The position numbers and the translations under genes were made by a program. Below are positions 16,546 through 26,429 of a DNA stretch of 64,000 bases, piece by piece (the stretch's first letter is position 1; each line of letters starts with the position of its first letter). The DNA comes from Butyrivibrio sp. MB2005 (lineage in GTDB: Bacteria; Bacillota; Clostridia; Lachnospirales; Lachnospiraceae): NCBI RefSeq assembly GCF_000424285.1, contig NZ_KE384157.1, forward strand, positions 1 to 64,000, read 5' to 3'. The notes beneath the pieces are model-generated. The model was not told where the DNA came from. It worked only from the letters and a program-made list of their open reading frames with translations, and searched no databases.

Positions 16546-19029
16546 TCATTTCCTTCTTATCTTAACAGATTTAGCCAGACCTGCCTTTTGTATAAGCTTC
16601 TTTGTCTTTTTGAAATTCTTCTTATTTGCTTTTATTGTGATAACGGCTTTTTTATTTGTGCTCTTGAAAGCATTTTTACCAACCTCTGTAAGTGTACCCT
16701 TTATCGAATAGGTTTTTAGATTTTTTGTGCTCTTAAAGGTATTTGATCCAATGCTTGTGACATACTTGCCAAGGGTCATGGATGTAATTTTCTTATTTGA
16801 CTTGAAAACACCATCACCTATTGAAACCACTCTGTAGGTTATGCCCTTTGCTTTTATGGTATTAGGAACCACGACCTTTTTCTTCTTGCCCTTGTAAGAG
16901 ATCAGAGACACCTTATTAGAAGACAATGTTTCGAAGGTCATGTTCTCAACAGTGTCTCCGTTTTTATCTACCGAAATCACAGAAATAAGTAGGGCTCCGC
17001 TTGGGCTCTTACTGGTCTCTGTGATGGTCTCTGAGCCGTCGCCATTCTTCTGACTCTCAGAATTACCTCCGCCGTTATCCTGGCTGCCGGGATTATTGCC
17101 TGATGTAGCATTTCCGAGGGTATAATCAACTACTGCAACCGCGCCTTTTACGGTGAGCTTAGCTCTGTATTTGCCATCAGCGATAGGGGGAGCAAAAATC
17201 TCAGGATAAGAGGTACCATCTCGACCAATGTAGGTAACATTTCCATCCCAAATAGAAAGTCCTGTCACAGCATTAAAATCATTAACTCCTACAAGCTTTG
17301 CGTTGGCACTTCCTGCCATACCAGGAGTCGCAATGTCCGGAGGTTCAATACTCATCTTTACCTGATAGTTTTTATTTGCCAGCGTACAGTTTGTGTGATT
17401 TGTGCATATAGCGATAATTGTGTTTCCACTCGCAGAATATGAAAAGCTATGATGATGCTTCTCCCATTTTGCATATAGTGTTATATCTTCGCCCAATGCG
17501 TTGGCGAAATTCCACTTATTCCCATATCTGTCGTACCAACCCGTGAAATTATAGTTAGTCTTGGTTGGATTTGCAGGTGCCGTCACCTTCTCACCTGTAT
17601 AGATAGTTTGGGAAGGAACTGCGGTCCCGCCATCACTGTTAAAGGTAACTGTATGAATCTCATAATTAAGTGCTATTACAGCTTCACTACCTCGCATTCC
17701 AATTGCATAGCTGCTATTATCTGCAATAAAGTTGGTAGATGTACCTCTTCCACTTAATCCGCTTGTTATGACAACAGGATTAAAGGATGTGGGTGTAGTC
17801 TGTGTAGTTACACCTATTTTTGCACCACTCTTAAGCGCACTTGTAACGATTATCTTCTTATCACTTCCCAATAGTACATTGCATTTAGAATTGGATGAGG
17901 ATGAAGGGTTGTTTTCAATTACAGCTGAGCCGCCTATCCTGAGTGCAGTGTTATTATTAGTAGGTGTGACATATATACCTCGCTGTTGGCATTCGCTAAT
18001 ACTTCCTCCTGTCATGGTCATGGTTCCGCCAGCCAGGTATACTCCGCCGTTGCATCTACAAATGGTACCGCCTGTCATATTGAAATTACCTGTTACAACA
18101 ACTATTCCGCCCGAGGATCCCAGCAGCACATTGGAATCATGAATTGATCCGCCTGACATGTTAAAGGTTCCACCTGCGACTTTAACGGCACACATAGCAC
18201 CGGTTGTATTGTTTTTAATTTCTCCCCTTGTAAAATTAACCGTTCCTGCTGAATTGATCCCAAAATCACAATTGGAGATAACAGTGCCATTCACATTAAG
18301 TGTCCCTCCTGCATACACATGGACTCCGGAGCTTTTCTCAGTATCATGATTCATCATGATATTAGTCACACTTCCCCCATTAAGATTCGCCACTCCTCCG
18401 CTTTGAACCTTTATGCCATAACATGTACTTTGTGAAATTGTCCCGCCATTCATATTAAAGGTGCCATAGACATCAACTCCGGCATGGTAGCCGCTTCTTT
18501 CTGTATTATGACAATTAATAGTACTTTCATTGGTCATAGTACATGTACCAGAGCCTTCTATTTTTATCCCTCTGTCAGGTGCATTAAGAATTTTCAGGTT
18601 CTTTGCATTTAGCTTTCCTCTAACGCAAATTACCTGGTTTACAAGGTTAGGGTTAAATTCACAATTGATATCATTGTAATTTATTGAAAGGTCATTGATA
18701 GTTACATTTGCTGCAGTATCTACAAGAATAGAATTCCTAAAATAGCTGCTATTATATCCTGAAGGCAAAGATTCCCAACTTTCTTTATCTACAGCACTCA
18801 TCATCTTACTGTTCCCATTAATTGTGACATTACCAGACTTAATGATAAGCGTAGCCTTCTGATCAAAACTACCCGTAATATTTATGGTGCAGTCCTGATC
18901 TACTATCATTGTGCTCTGACCATCAAAGGTTTTGGTAAGAGCCTTGGCAGAAATACCGGGCATCAAAAATATTCCCACAATAATGGAAAGCGCTATAAAA
19001 ATATTTAAATGGATTTTCTTATCACCCAT
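16546..19029 (-). CDS. secreted beta-helix / InlB-repeat / LRR_5 surface protein
   Basis: An 827-residue exported protein. A signal peptide (KKIHLNIFIALSII... ending near ISAKA) is followed by a long right-handed beta-helix, about residues 40-420, seen as repeated GG-hydrophobic-N/T steps of the PbH1 type (GTFNMNGG, GGTFNMSGG, GGTMTMTGG). One InlB B-repeat (VTFNSDGGTAVPSQ...FTGWYD...LYAKW) comes next, then a Gly/Asn/Ser linker and a C-terminal LRR_5 module with a basic tail ending VKIRRK. The start is placed at MGDKK, behind GGAG, because the longer frame has no signal peptide order. Probably a surface or polysaccharide-binding protein; no sortase motif is seen. Confidence 0.8.
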   Translation of the reverse strand: MGDKKIHLNIFIALSIIVGIFLMPGISAKALTKTFDGQSTMIVDQDCTINITGSFDQKATLIIKSGNVTINGNSKMMSAVDKESWESLPSGYNSSYFRNSILVDTAANVTINDLSINYNDINCEFNPNLVNQVICVRGKLNAKNLKILNAPDRGIKIEGSGTCTMTNESTINCHNTERSGYHAGVDVYGTFNMNGGTISQSTCYGIKVQSGGVANLNGGSVTNIMMNHDTEKSSGVHVYAGGTLNVNGTVISNCDFGINSAGTVNFTRGEIKNNTTGAMCAVKVAGGTFNMSGGSIHDSNVLLGSSGGIVVVTGNFNMTGGTICRCNGGVYLAGGTMTMTGGSISECQQRGIYVTPTNNNTALRIGGSAVIENNPSSSSNSKCNVLLGSDKKIIVTSALKSGAKIGVTTQTTPTSFNPVVITSGLSGRGTSTNFIADNSSYAIGMRGSEAVIALNYEIHTVTFNSDGGTAVPSQTIYTGEKVTAPANPTKTNYNFTGWYDRYGNKWNFANALGEDITLYAKWEKHHHSFSYSASGNTIIAICTNHTNCTLANKNYQVKMSIEPPDIATPGMAGSANAKLVGVNDFNAVTGLSIWDGNVTYIGRDGTSYPEIFAPPIADGKYRAKLTVKGAVAVVDYTLGNATSGNNPGSQDNGGGNSESQKNGDGSETITETSKSPSGALLISVISVDKNGDTVENMTFETLSSNKVSLISYKGKKKKVVVPNTIKAKGITYRVVSIGDGVFKSNKKITSMTLGKYVTSIGSNTFKSTKNLKTYSIKGTLTEVGKNAFKSTNKKAVITIKANKKNFKKTKKLIQKAGLAKSVKIRRK

Positions 19030-19076
19030 AATCGAATCTCCAGCAGCAGCTGTAAAACATCTATAAAACAGCAATA

Positions 19077-19135
19077 GCCGATATATTTTTGACAGGCATA
19101 TAAAAATGAATATACCTATCAAAAAATATATCGGC
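19077..19135. repeat. long near-perfect inverted repeat between argS and the beta-helix gene
   Basis: Arms of about 20 bases (GCCGATATATTTTTGACAGG and its reverse complement with one change and one extra T) enclose 18 bases. It may end the argS transcript as a hairpin, or act as a DNA element near the promoter of the downstream gene. No U tract follows the stem. Confidence 0.75.
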
Positions 19136-19192
19136 TTAAATAACTGAAATCATTATGTTTTTGCTTAAAAGTACCTCACCAAATGTCTGGGG

Positions 19193-20962
19193 TTACATCC
19201 TGTCAGGTGCGCTGAAGCCAAGAAGATCAATTCCTGTCTCCAGTACTTTAAGTGTTACGTTAAGAAGTGCGATATAACCACTCTTCTTTTCCTCATCGGG
19301 TTCTGTGAGGATCTTAGTTGAGTGATAGAAGCTGTTAAGTGCATTGGACAGCTCATAAATATATGCGCAGATTCTGTTGGGCATAAGGTCTCTTGCAGCA
19401 CTCTCTACTGCATCTGCAAATCTTGTAATAAGAAGCATAAGATTCTTCTCATCTGCGGACTCCGCATTTCTAAGAAGAGCAGCCTTAACATCTCCGCCTT
19501 CCTTCTCATACTTAGCAAGAATGGACTTGATACGCACCATTGTGTAAAGAATGTACGGACCTGTGTCTCCCTCGAAGGAAGTGAATTTATCAATATCGAA
19601 AATATAATCCTTTGAAGGCTGGTTGGACAGATCACCATACTTGATGGCAGCAAGTGCAACCTTGTGGGCTGTATCCTTTGCCTCGTTGTCATCGATATCC
19701 TGATTGCCTTCTTTGATACGGCTGTACATCTGCTCATCGATCTCAGCAATGAGCTTCTCAAGACGCATTACGCCGCCCTCTCTTGTCTTGAAGGGCTTAC
19801 CATCTTTGCCGTTCATGGTACCAAAGCCTACAAAATGAAGCTCTGTCTCGGGAAGAACAAGCTTAGTCTTTCTCGCACAGCGGAATACCTGTGTGAAGTA
19901 AAGCTCCTGTCTCTTATCTACAACATAGATGAGACCGTCGGGCTTAAACTCTTCCATACGCTGCTGAATAGTAGCAAGGTCTGTTGTATTGTAAAGAGAT
20001 GCTCCGTCTGACTTAAGGATCATGCAGGGCGGAATCTCCTTGGTATCTGTCTCCTCTGCAACATCAACAACAAGTGCACCCTGACTCTCATGAGCATAGC
20101 CGTGCTGTTTCATGTAATCAACCATTCCGGGGATTACTTCATGAACATCTGACTCGCCTCTCCAAAGGTCGAAGTTTACATTAAGATTCTTATAGTTCTT
20201 CTTAAGGTCATTAACTGACACATTCATGATGTGGTGCCACAAAGCGCGGTAACCCTTATCGCCATCCTGAAGGAGCTTTGTAGCTTCCATGGCCTCAGCC
20301 TTAAATGCCTCATCCTCTTTAGACTTAGCACTTGCTGCGGGATAAATCTCTTCAAGCTCACTGATAGTAAAGGGAGCTTCCTTGGGGAACTGTCCCTTGT
20401 GATCTTTATCAAAATAAGGAAGATCCGGCTGACGGTGCTTAAGCTCTGTGATGATAAGTCCCATCTGAAGACCCCAGTCACCAAGATGAATATCGCCGGT
20501 AATCTTATATCCAGCATACTTAAGAATTCTCTTAATACTCTCACCTATAACTGCTGAGCGAAGATGTCCTACATGAAGAGGCTTTGCAACGTTAGGTCCG
20601 CCATAGTCGATCATAAACTCAGGCGCATGAAGGGGTGTTGCAACACCAAAATGATGCTCGTGAAGCATCTTTACAATATAACCTCTTACAAAATCCTCGC
20701 TGACTTTGAGATTGAGGAATCCGGGTTTTACAGATTCTACTGATGAAAAGATCTCGCTGCCTTCAAGCTTAGCAGCAACATCATCAGCTATCATAAACGG
20801 TGCCTTACCATATTTTTTTGCCCCGGCCATAGCGCCGTTACACTGGTATTCGCAAAGATCAGGTCTGTTTGAAAGAGTAACCTTTCCAAGCTCTGCATCA
20901 TAGCCTGCTGCCTCAAATGCAGCTGACACCTCTTTTGAAATTAACTCTAAAATTTTCTCCAA
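19193..20962 (-). CDS. argS: arginyl-tRNA synthetase
   Basis: A 589-residue class I synthetase that charges tRNA-Arg. The N-terminal Add-1-like domain is followed by the catalytic HIGH-type motif in AKPLHVGHLRSA, the insertion and the KMSKS-equivalent stretch KTREGG; the C-terminal anticodon-binding helical bundle ends with FSAPDRM. Length is normal for the family. It starts 34 bases after the stop of the M42 peptidase gene, which suggests co-transcription; there is no room for a T-box leader directly in front. Confidence 0.97.
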   Translation of the reverse strand: MEKILELISKEVSAAFEAAGYDAELGKVTLSNRPDLCEYQCNGAMAGAKKYGKAPFMIADDVAAKLEGSEIFSSVESVKPGFLNLKVSEDFVRGYIVKMLHEHHFGVATPLHAPEFMIDYGGPNVAKPLHVGHLRSAVIGESIKRILKYAGYKITGDIHLGDWGLQMGLIITELKHRQPDLPYFDKDHKGQFPKEAPFTISELEEIYPAASAKSKEDEAFKAEAMEATKLLQDGDKGYRALWHHIMNVSVNDLKKNYKNLNVNFDLWRGESDVHEVIPGMVDYMKQHGYAHESQGALVVDVAEETDTKEIPPCMILKSDGASLYNTTDLATIQQRMEEFKPDGLIYVVDKRQELYFTQVFRCARKTKLVLPETELHFVGFGTMNGKDGKPFKTREGGVMRLEKLIAEIDEQMYSRIKEGNQDIDDNEAKDTAHKVALAAIKYGDLSNQPSKDYIFDIDKFTSFEGDTGPYILYTMVRIKSILAKYEKEGGDVKAALLRNAESADEKNLMLLITRFADAVESAARDLMPNRICAYIYELSNALNSFYHSTKILTEPDEEKKSGYIALLNVTLKVLETGIDLLGFSAPDRM

Positions 20963-20996
20963 TTAATTATCCTCCTATTTACCTCAAACATTTATA

Positions 20997-22034
20997 TCAC
21001 TTTGCAACATACTCTGCAAGGAGCTTATAGGTGTTCTTAATTCCATCGATATGAGTTCTCTCATAGCCGTGACTTGCTCTGGTGCCGGGTCCGATAGCGC
21101 CATGTCTTACATCAAAGCCTGCAACCAGTGCGGGATCTGCATCTGTTCCATAGTGAGGAGTGAAAATATCAGCCACATAATCAGCACCAGATTTTTCTCC
21201 TGCTGCCTCAAGCTCTCTTATCATATCAACATTGTAAGGGAAGCGGCTGTCCATGCAGAAAACAGAAACCTTGTGCTCTGAGCTTGTCTGCTCAGGTCCG
21301 ATACATGCGATATCAAGCGCAAGGAAATTCTTTACATCCTCAGGAATAAATGATCCGCCATGGCCAATCTCTTCATAGAAAGAAATGTAAATATAAACCT
21401 TACGGTTAAGCCCAATCTTACCTTCCTTAACATCATGAAGAAGCTCCATAAGAACAGCAAGCAGTGCCTTATCGTCTATAAAGTGTGACTTGATATAACC
21501 GTTTGCGTATGTGAATCTGGGCTCAACAGCAACGTAGTCACCGATCTCTATTCCAAGCTTTCTTACATCATCTGCGCTCTTTACATCCTCATCGAGAACT
21601 ACAAATGAGTTGCAGTCAAAAGAAGGAACTTCCTTATTAAGCTCATCCTCTGTAACATGAACCGATGCATTTTTTCTCTGAACGCAGCCTGTGATAACCT
21701 TGCCGCTTCTGGTGTGAATACGTACATTCTCACGCTCTGTATGATATGCGTAAAGACCGCCTACCTTATACACCTTGATGGTGCCATCCTCATTTATATG
21801 GCGAACCATCATTCCGATAGTATCACCGTGGGCTGTAATAAGAAGAGGGTTACCCTCACCGCCAATCTCTGCGATTATGCCACCTTTATTTAATGTAGTA
21901 GTTTTAAAACCAAGAGTTTCTATTTCTTTTACAAGATAATCCTGAAGCTCGTGATACTGACCTGTCACAGAATCTATTGACAGTTCTTTTTCAAGCTCAT
22001 CAAGAAAACGTTTCTCATTAAGTTCGTAGCTCAT
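20997..22034 (-). CDS. M42 family metallopeptidase
   Basis: A 345-residue aminopeptidase of the M42 (YsdC/glucanase-M) family. Metal ligands and catalytic residues show in LITAHGDTIG, DDKALLAVL, YEEIGHGG and the late HYGTDADPA. Dizinc aminopeptidases of this type form tetrahedral complexes in the cytoplasm and trim peptides. An in-frame GTG nine bases upstream would begin the frame, but the ATG at 22034 is preceded by GAGG at correct distance. Confidence 0.88.
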   Translation of the reverse strand: MSYELNEKRFLDELEKELSIDSVTGQYHELQDYLVKEIETLGFKTTTLNKGGIIAEIGGEGNPLLITAHGDTIGMMVRHINEDGTIKVYKVGGLYAYHTERENVRIHTRSGKVITGCVQRKNASVHVTEDELNKEVPSFDCNSFVVLDEDVKSADDVRKLGIEIGDYVAVEPRFTYANGYIKSHFIDDKALLAVLMELLHDVKEGKIGLNRKVYIYISFYEEIGHGGSFIPEDVKNFLALDIACIGPEQTSSEHKVSVFCMDSRFPYNVDMIRELEAAGEKSGADYVADIFTPHYGTDADPALVAGFDVRHGAIGPGTRASHGYERTHIDGIKNTYKLLAEYVAK

Positions 22035-22070
22035 TTCAAACACCTCACAATTATATTAAAGACAAGTCTG

Positions 22071-22076
22071 ATTATA
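22071..22076 (-). promoter_or_regulatory. extended -10 of the M42-argS transcript
   Basis: TGTTATAAT on the minus strand is an extended -10 box. The -35 region (TATTTT at 17 bases) is weak, as expected for extended -10 promoters. It lies about 37 bases before the M42 start. Confidence 0.5.
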
Positions 22077-22140
22077 ACACAAAGAAATTCCTAAAATACA
22101 GAACAGACAAACTAAAATCGAATAACGCGCATAATTATGG

Positions 22141-22162
22141 AGCCATCAGATTACTGATGGCT
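22141..22162 (-). terminator. hairpin after the MBOAT gene
   Basis: A perfect 9-bp stem AGCCATCAG/CTGATGGCT with loop of four, ten bases beyond the MBOAT stop. U content after it is low on the minus strand. Confidence 0.5.
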
Positions 22163-22172
22163 TCGTTTGTTC

Positions 22173-23600
22173 TCAAAATGACATATAGTAAAAGGCGCTT
22201 GGATCGACCGCATCTCCATATACACCAAATACCATGGCATAGAAAAGAATAGCCAGTGTAAAAACAACTCTGAATGCTCTGCCCTGTTCATTTAGCCACT
22301 GATCCACGCGAAGGTCTCTCTTTGCAGTTACATAATCCATACCAAATAAAATCGGAAGTGCCAGCATGAGTATCACTAACTCCTGCATATCAAGCCCTAA
22401 TGAAAACAGCTTGTCCATATCTGACAGAATCCAGAAATCCGGTACAGTAAACATTTGCTTTATGTATAAAAAGGCAGCTGTTGCTGTATCTGCTCTAAAG
22501 AAAATCCATGCAAAATCCACCAGAATAAAAGTCGAGGCCGCCCGAAGGAATCTGCTTCCAAAAGGTAATTCGTTTGAATTCTTTTTAAGAAGTCCATGAT
22601 CTCTAAGTAAATTCTCTACAATAACATAAATGCCATGAAGCCCTCCCCAGATCAGAAATGAAATGCCATTCCCATGCCAGATACCGCTGACAATAAATGT
22701 AAGCAACAGATTTAAACACTTTCTGATTTTTCCTTTTCTGTTTCCTCCAAGAGAAATATATACATAGTCTCTTAGCCATGAGCTTAGGGAAATATGCCAC
22801 TTCCTCCAAAACTCTGAGACAGAGACTGAAAGATATGGTGCTTTAAAGTTATTAATTATCTCGATTCCAAAAAGTCCTGCGATACCAAGGGCGATATGTG
22901 AATATCCCATAAAGTCGCAGTAGAGCTGAAATCCAAAACTGGCTGCTCCTATAATAAGAGCCACCGTTCCGAATCTGTAATACTCAGAAAAAATAAGATC
23001 CGTCACCTTCAAAAGTCTGTCTGCAATTACCAGCTTTACAAACATTCCATATATTATGACTATGGCGTAGTCACAGATTCTGCCGGGATCAAACAGTTCG
23101 CTCCTACCCATCTTATCAAGCTTTTTAAACTGCGGAATAAGGTTACCACCCCGCTCTATAGGACCTGATGTAAGTGTAGGGAAAAAGCACAGATACAAAA
23201 GCACGTAGATAGGATTTTTCTCAGCCTCTGTTTTTCCTCTATAGATATCAGTAAGATAGGACACAGCTTCCAAAACAAAGAAGGAAATTCCTATTGGTGC
23301 AAAGCCCTTAAGCCCTGTGAACTTAAAGGATAAAAGCATTCCTACCAATATGATTATGGATATTCCAAAAATTATTTTTCCTGATGTATCTGCTCTTTTC
23401 CTATCAAGTACCCTTGAAATCAGATAGGTAAAAATCGCCACCAAAGGCAGTACAAAAAGAACCTTAGTGCCGCTACAACAGTAAATGCCAAGGCTTACAA
23501 GTAAAAGGAAAGGACTCCTAAAGCCTGATGGCATTACAAATATAAGAATTAGTACAGCAATAATAAGCGGATATAAAACCGCATACGGAACAAGCATCAT
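22173..23600 (-). CDS. MBOAT family O-acyltransferase (AlgI/DltB type)
   Basis: A 475-residue polytopic membrane protein. The first residues have successive hydrophobic helices, then the MBOAT signature FGFQLYCDFMGYSHIALG, given here by its key parts YCDFMGYS and SEFWRKWHISLS, and later FIVSGIWHGNG with the conserved His. Such proteins move acyl groups from a cytoplasmic donor to the outside, where an SGNH partner often completes O-acetylation of a polymer. The gene starts in TAATG overlap with the SGNH gene and should be co-translated. Substrate is probably a surface polysaccharide; DltB-specific partners (dltA, C, D) are absent. Confidence 0.92.
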   Translation of the reverse strand: MMLVPYAVLYPLIIAVLILIFVMPSGFRSPFLLLVSLGIYCCSGTKVLFVLPLVAIFTYLISRVLDRKRADTSGKIIFGISIIILVGMLLSFKFTGLKGFAPIGISFFVLEAVSYLTDIYRGKTEAEKNPIYVLLYLCFFPTLTSGPIERGGNLIPQFKKLDKMGRSELFDPGRICDYAIVIIYGMFVKLVIADRLLKVTDLIFSEYYRFGTVALIIGAASFGFQLYCDFMGYSHIALGIAGLFGIEIINNFKAPYLSVSVSEFWRKWHISLSSWLRDYVYISLGGNRKGKIRKCLNLLLTFIVSGIWHGNGISFLIWGGLHGIYVIVENLLRDHGLLKKNSNELPFGSRFLRAASTFILVDFAWIFFRADTATAAFLYIKQMFTVPDFWILSDMDKLFSLGLDMQELVILMLALPILFGMDYVTAKRDLRVDQWLNEQGRAFRVVFTLAILFYAMVFGVYGDAVDPSAFYYMSF

Positions 23601-25114
23601 TATTCTCCAAGTGTATCGTAATTTATTTTATCTCTGAAAAGCTCTGTATTACTAAGATAGACATCTATACCAACTGCATCTGTCACATCATCAAGCTCAT
23701 CATCATAGACCATAACGTTAAGCCCGTTTACAGCCTTTATATAGTTATCACCCCATAAATAGATACCGTCATTGTCATTCTCTGTAGGTGCGCTATCTGC
23801 AAATTCATCATTGCCTTTGTGCCTGTTTACGGAAAGACCGGCATTTTCAAATTTATGGGTAAAAGCATATACAGTTTCATCACCGGAATTATATAGAACT
23901 TTTCCGTGATCAAGTATCAGCGTCCCGCCCTTTTCATAGAACTCATCATAGTCCCCGAATTTATCAAGGATTCCTTTTATCAGAGCTTCATCTCCTGCTT
24001 TGTAATTACCTGAAAGAGTAAAAACTATAACAAAATCTTCCACATTACCTGCTACCACATTGGACCATTCGGAAATGTCATTTGACAGGTCAAAACTCTG
24101 CTTTAGGAAATGCTTACTATATGCCAGAAGGTCCTTATCCCAGTTTTCGTAAGCAGGGTCTCCTCTGTGATTTCCCACATCATAGCTTTCCAAAAGGTAC
24201 TGCCCGATATAATTCGTGATCTTTTCTGCGCCGTAGTAGTTGCAATGATTTAAATCCCTACTCTGATCTGTCTGCGGATCAAAACCGATCTCATCAAGCA
24301 TGTAATCAAAATCAAGGAACGGCACTCCGTTTTCTTTTGCTATATCGCCAACGGTATTTTGCTGCGCCATTGAAATCTCAGGTGCAGGATATGGTGTATG
24401 GAAAAGGACAAGCTGAATCTTCTCTTTTTTACAGAGCTTAATAAGCTTATTTAGGTATTTTTCTCCCACGTCACTAAGCTTCTCTCTTCTGTCTGTGGTG
24501 ACAATAGAAATTTCTTCGTCGGGAGTGGAATACAGCGGCTCAAGATCCGTATTCACATAGGGCATGCTGATAATAAAATCATCCTTACTTAAGTCCTTAT
24601 ATCTCTCATGCTCCAAAGGCCATTTTAAAACAAGCTGCGCACCTTCTGTTTTTACGGGCAGCTTAAAATCTCTGATCTGACTAAGTGCCAGGTCAAGGTA
24701 ATTTAGTGAAAATCTAACAGGTGAATCATTGATGGTACTTCCAGCATATTCCGTATCAGGTTCAGAAATACTGTCATCCGGAATAAATGCAGTCTCAACC
24801 ATAATGACCTTTGGCTTTTGATATTTCAGAAATTCTTTTATGGTAAAGTACATGATATCAACGGGCTGAGAATTGCCTGCAATTGTATAGGCAGCTATTC
24901 CGTAATCCTCCCACAGATTACGACCAAGAAGCTGACCTGCGTGACTGCTTCCTGCAAACAGCACCTCAGTATTTTTAGCATAGCCCTCGTAGACACTGTA
25001 TAGTCTGGGCTCCCCCGGCGTTCCCTTAACAGTTAGAGCATTGAGGAGTCCCGTGGAAATGACCGCAAAAATAAGAAGGAATGCGATCAGTTCCAATAAC
25101 CTCTTCCTTTTCAT
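23600..25114 (-). CDS. SGNH/AlgX-AlgJ-like membrane-anchored protein, MBOAT partner
   Basis: A 504-residue protein with an N-terminal signal anchor (KRKRLLELIAFLLIFAVIS) and an outside SGNH-type region: VLFAGSSHAG resembles block I with the nucleophile Ser, and DLNHCNYYGAEK contains the late Asp and His. Downstream, about 160 residues form an additional domain with unrecognised fold. SGNH proteins next to MBOAT genes usually complete acyl transfer to extracellular glycans. The start at MKRKR is set by GGGAG seven bases upstream. The queH gene ends 19 bases upstream. Confidence 0.8.
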   Translation of the reverse strand: MKRKRLLELIAFLLIFAVISTGLLNALTVKGTPGEPRLYSVYEGYAKNTEVLFAGSSHAGQLLGRNLWEDYGIAAYTIAGNSQPVDIMYFTIKEFLKYQKPKVIMVETAFIPDDSISEPDTEYAGSTINDSPVRFSLNYLDLALSQIRDFKLPVKTEGAQLVLKWPLEHERYKDLSKDDFIISMPYVNTDLEPLYSTPDEEISIVTTDRREKLSDVGEKYLNKLIKLCKKEKIQLVLFHTPYPAPEISMAQQNTVGDIAKENGVPFLDFDYMLDEIGFDPQTDQSRDLNHCNYYGAEKITNYIGQYLLESYDVGNHRGDPAYENWDKDLLAYSKHFLKQSFDLSNDISEWSNVVAGNVEDFVIVFTLSGNYKAGDEALIKGILDKFGDYDEFYEKGGTLILDHGKVLYNSGDETVYAFTHKFENAGLSVNRHKGNDEFADSAPTENDNDGIYLWGDNYIKAVNGLNVMVYDDELDDVTDAVGIDVYLSNTELFRDKINYDTLGE

Positions 25115-25133
25115 ACCTATCTCCCAAAAACAA

Positions 25134-25811
25134 TTAGTCTTTCTTTTCTGCAAGTCGCTGCAATCTTGAAAACTCGCAGCCGCAAAAATCCTGCCTGTAT
25201 AAGTCAAACTTATGAGACAGTTCTATGGATCTTTTATATCCTTCTTTTTTCTTAAAATCAGATGGCAAAAAATGTGTATTATATTTCTGCGCCATCTCAT
25301 TACCGATTCTGTTTAGCCTGTCGGCATCCTTAAGAGGCGATATTGTAAGTGTTGTTGTAAAAAAATCAACCCCCTTATCCGCTGCTACTTTGGCACTTTC
25401 TTCAAGTCTAAGCTCAAAGCATTTGGTACAACGATCTCCGCCTTCGGGGCAGCTCTCTAAGCCTTTAACAGCATCAAGGAAATCCTTTACCACATAATCG
25501 CCTTCAATAATATCAATCTTCCTTGCGGAAGCATCGGAATTCATACCCTCAAAATTCCCTGTTTCCACCTGCCTGTTATACTCAGCAATAAGGCGCTTCT
25601 CCTCCTCTACACGCTTTCTGTATTCAGGCTCATTCATGATATTGGGATTATAGTAAAATACCGTAATATCAAAAAACTGCCTGAGATACTCAAGACAATA
25701 GGACGAGCAGGGTGCACAGCAGGCATGCAAAAGAAGGCTCGGTATCCTGCCCTCTTTTTGAAATTCATCTATTTTCTTTTCAAGCTCTTTAGCGTAATTT
25801 ACTTTATTCAT
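25134..25811 (-). CDS. queH: epoxyqueuosine reductase QueH
   Basis: A 225-residue cytoplasmic protein of the DUF208/QueH family, which reduces epoxyqueuosine in tRNA to queuosine, replacing QueG. The N-terminal HACCAPCSSY holds the first cysteine pair, and GDRCTKCFELR and FCGCEFSRL hold the others; these bind an iron-sulfur cluster and a second metal. The segment FTTTLTISPLKD is also typical. Length fits the family. No other queuosine gene lies in the window, so salvage or distant genes supply the precursor. Confidence 0.92.
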   Translation of the reverse strand: MNKVNYAKELEKKIDEFQKEGRIPSLLLHACCAPCSSYCLEYLRQFFDITVFYYNPNIMNEPEYRKRVEEEKRLIAEYNRQVETGNFEGMNSDASARKIDIIEGDYVVKDFLDAVKGLESCPEGGDRCTKCFELRLEESAKVAADKGVDFFTTTLTISPLKDADRLNRIGNEMAQKYNTHFLPSDFKKKEGYKRSIELSHKFDLYRQDFCGCEFSRLQRLAEKKD

Positions 25812-25955
25812 TCTCTTTTTTCATATATACTCATAATAATGATTTTTAAGTTTCCATACAAAATTACTATATCACAAACCACTAAATCTTGCTTTGATTC
25901 TTTGAAAATCACAAGATTGTGTGTACCAAAAACATTACTTTCGGGAGAATTTGCC

Positions 25956-26423
25956 ATGAATTTCAGAAAAGCCACAGAAAAAGACATACCTCAGATGCAT
26001 GAATTACTAAGACAGGTCAATTTGGTTCATCACATCGGAAGACCTGATCTTTTCAAAAAGGCCAATAAATATAATGATGATGAGCTTAAAGAGATTCTTA
26101 AGGATGATACAAGACCAATTTTTGCGGCAACAGATGATAACGACGTAATGCTGGGCTATGCCTTCTGCGTCCACCAGCAGCATATAAACGATCAGCTCCT
26201 TACGGATGTTAAGACGCTGTATATCGATGATCTGTGTGTTGATGAAAATGCCAGAGGTCAGCACGTAGGAAAAAGCCTATACGAATATGTCCTTTCCTGG
26301 GCAAAAGAAAATGGCTATTACAACGTAACCTTAAATGTGTGGAACTGCAATGAGAGTGCAATGAAATTTTATGAAGCACTTGGCATGAAGCCCTACAAGG
26401 TAGGAATGGAACAGATACTTTAA
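25956..26423 (+). CDS. GNAT family N-acetyltransferase
   Basis: A 155-residue acetyltransferase. The acetyl-CoA-binding motif A reads YIDDLCVDENARGQHVGKSL, shown here by its key parts LCVDENARGQHVG, and motif B reads NVTLNVWNCNESAMKFYEALG. Substrate is unknown. An alternative reading from further upstream exists, but GGGAG before the ATG at 25956 and the N terminus MNFRKATEKDIP fit the family. It is the only plus-strand gene in this stretch and ends in a terminator. Confidence 0.88.
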   Translation: MNFRKATEKDIPQMHELLRQVNLVHHIGRPDLFKKANKYNDDELKEILKDDTRPIFAATDDNDVMLGYAFCVHQQHINDQLLTDVKTLYIDDLCVDENARGQHVGKSLYEYVLSWAKENGYYNVTLNVWNCNESAMKFYEALGMKPYKVGMEQIL

Positions 26424-26429
26424 GAAAAT

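Noticed and set aside
20963-20996. T-box leader of argS
   Set aside because: Only 34 bases separate argS from the preceding gene, and no T-box sequence is present there or before the M42 gene.
22035-22172. Riboswitch before the M42 peptidase
   Set aside because: The space from the predicted start to the ATG is short, and no aptamer-like pattern is visible.
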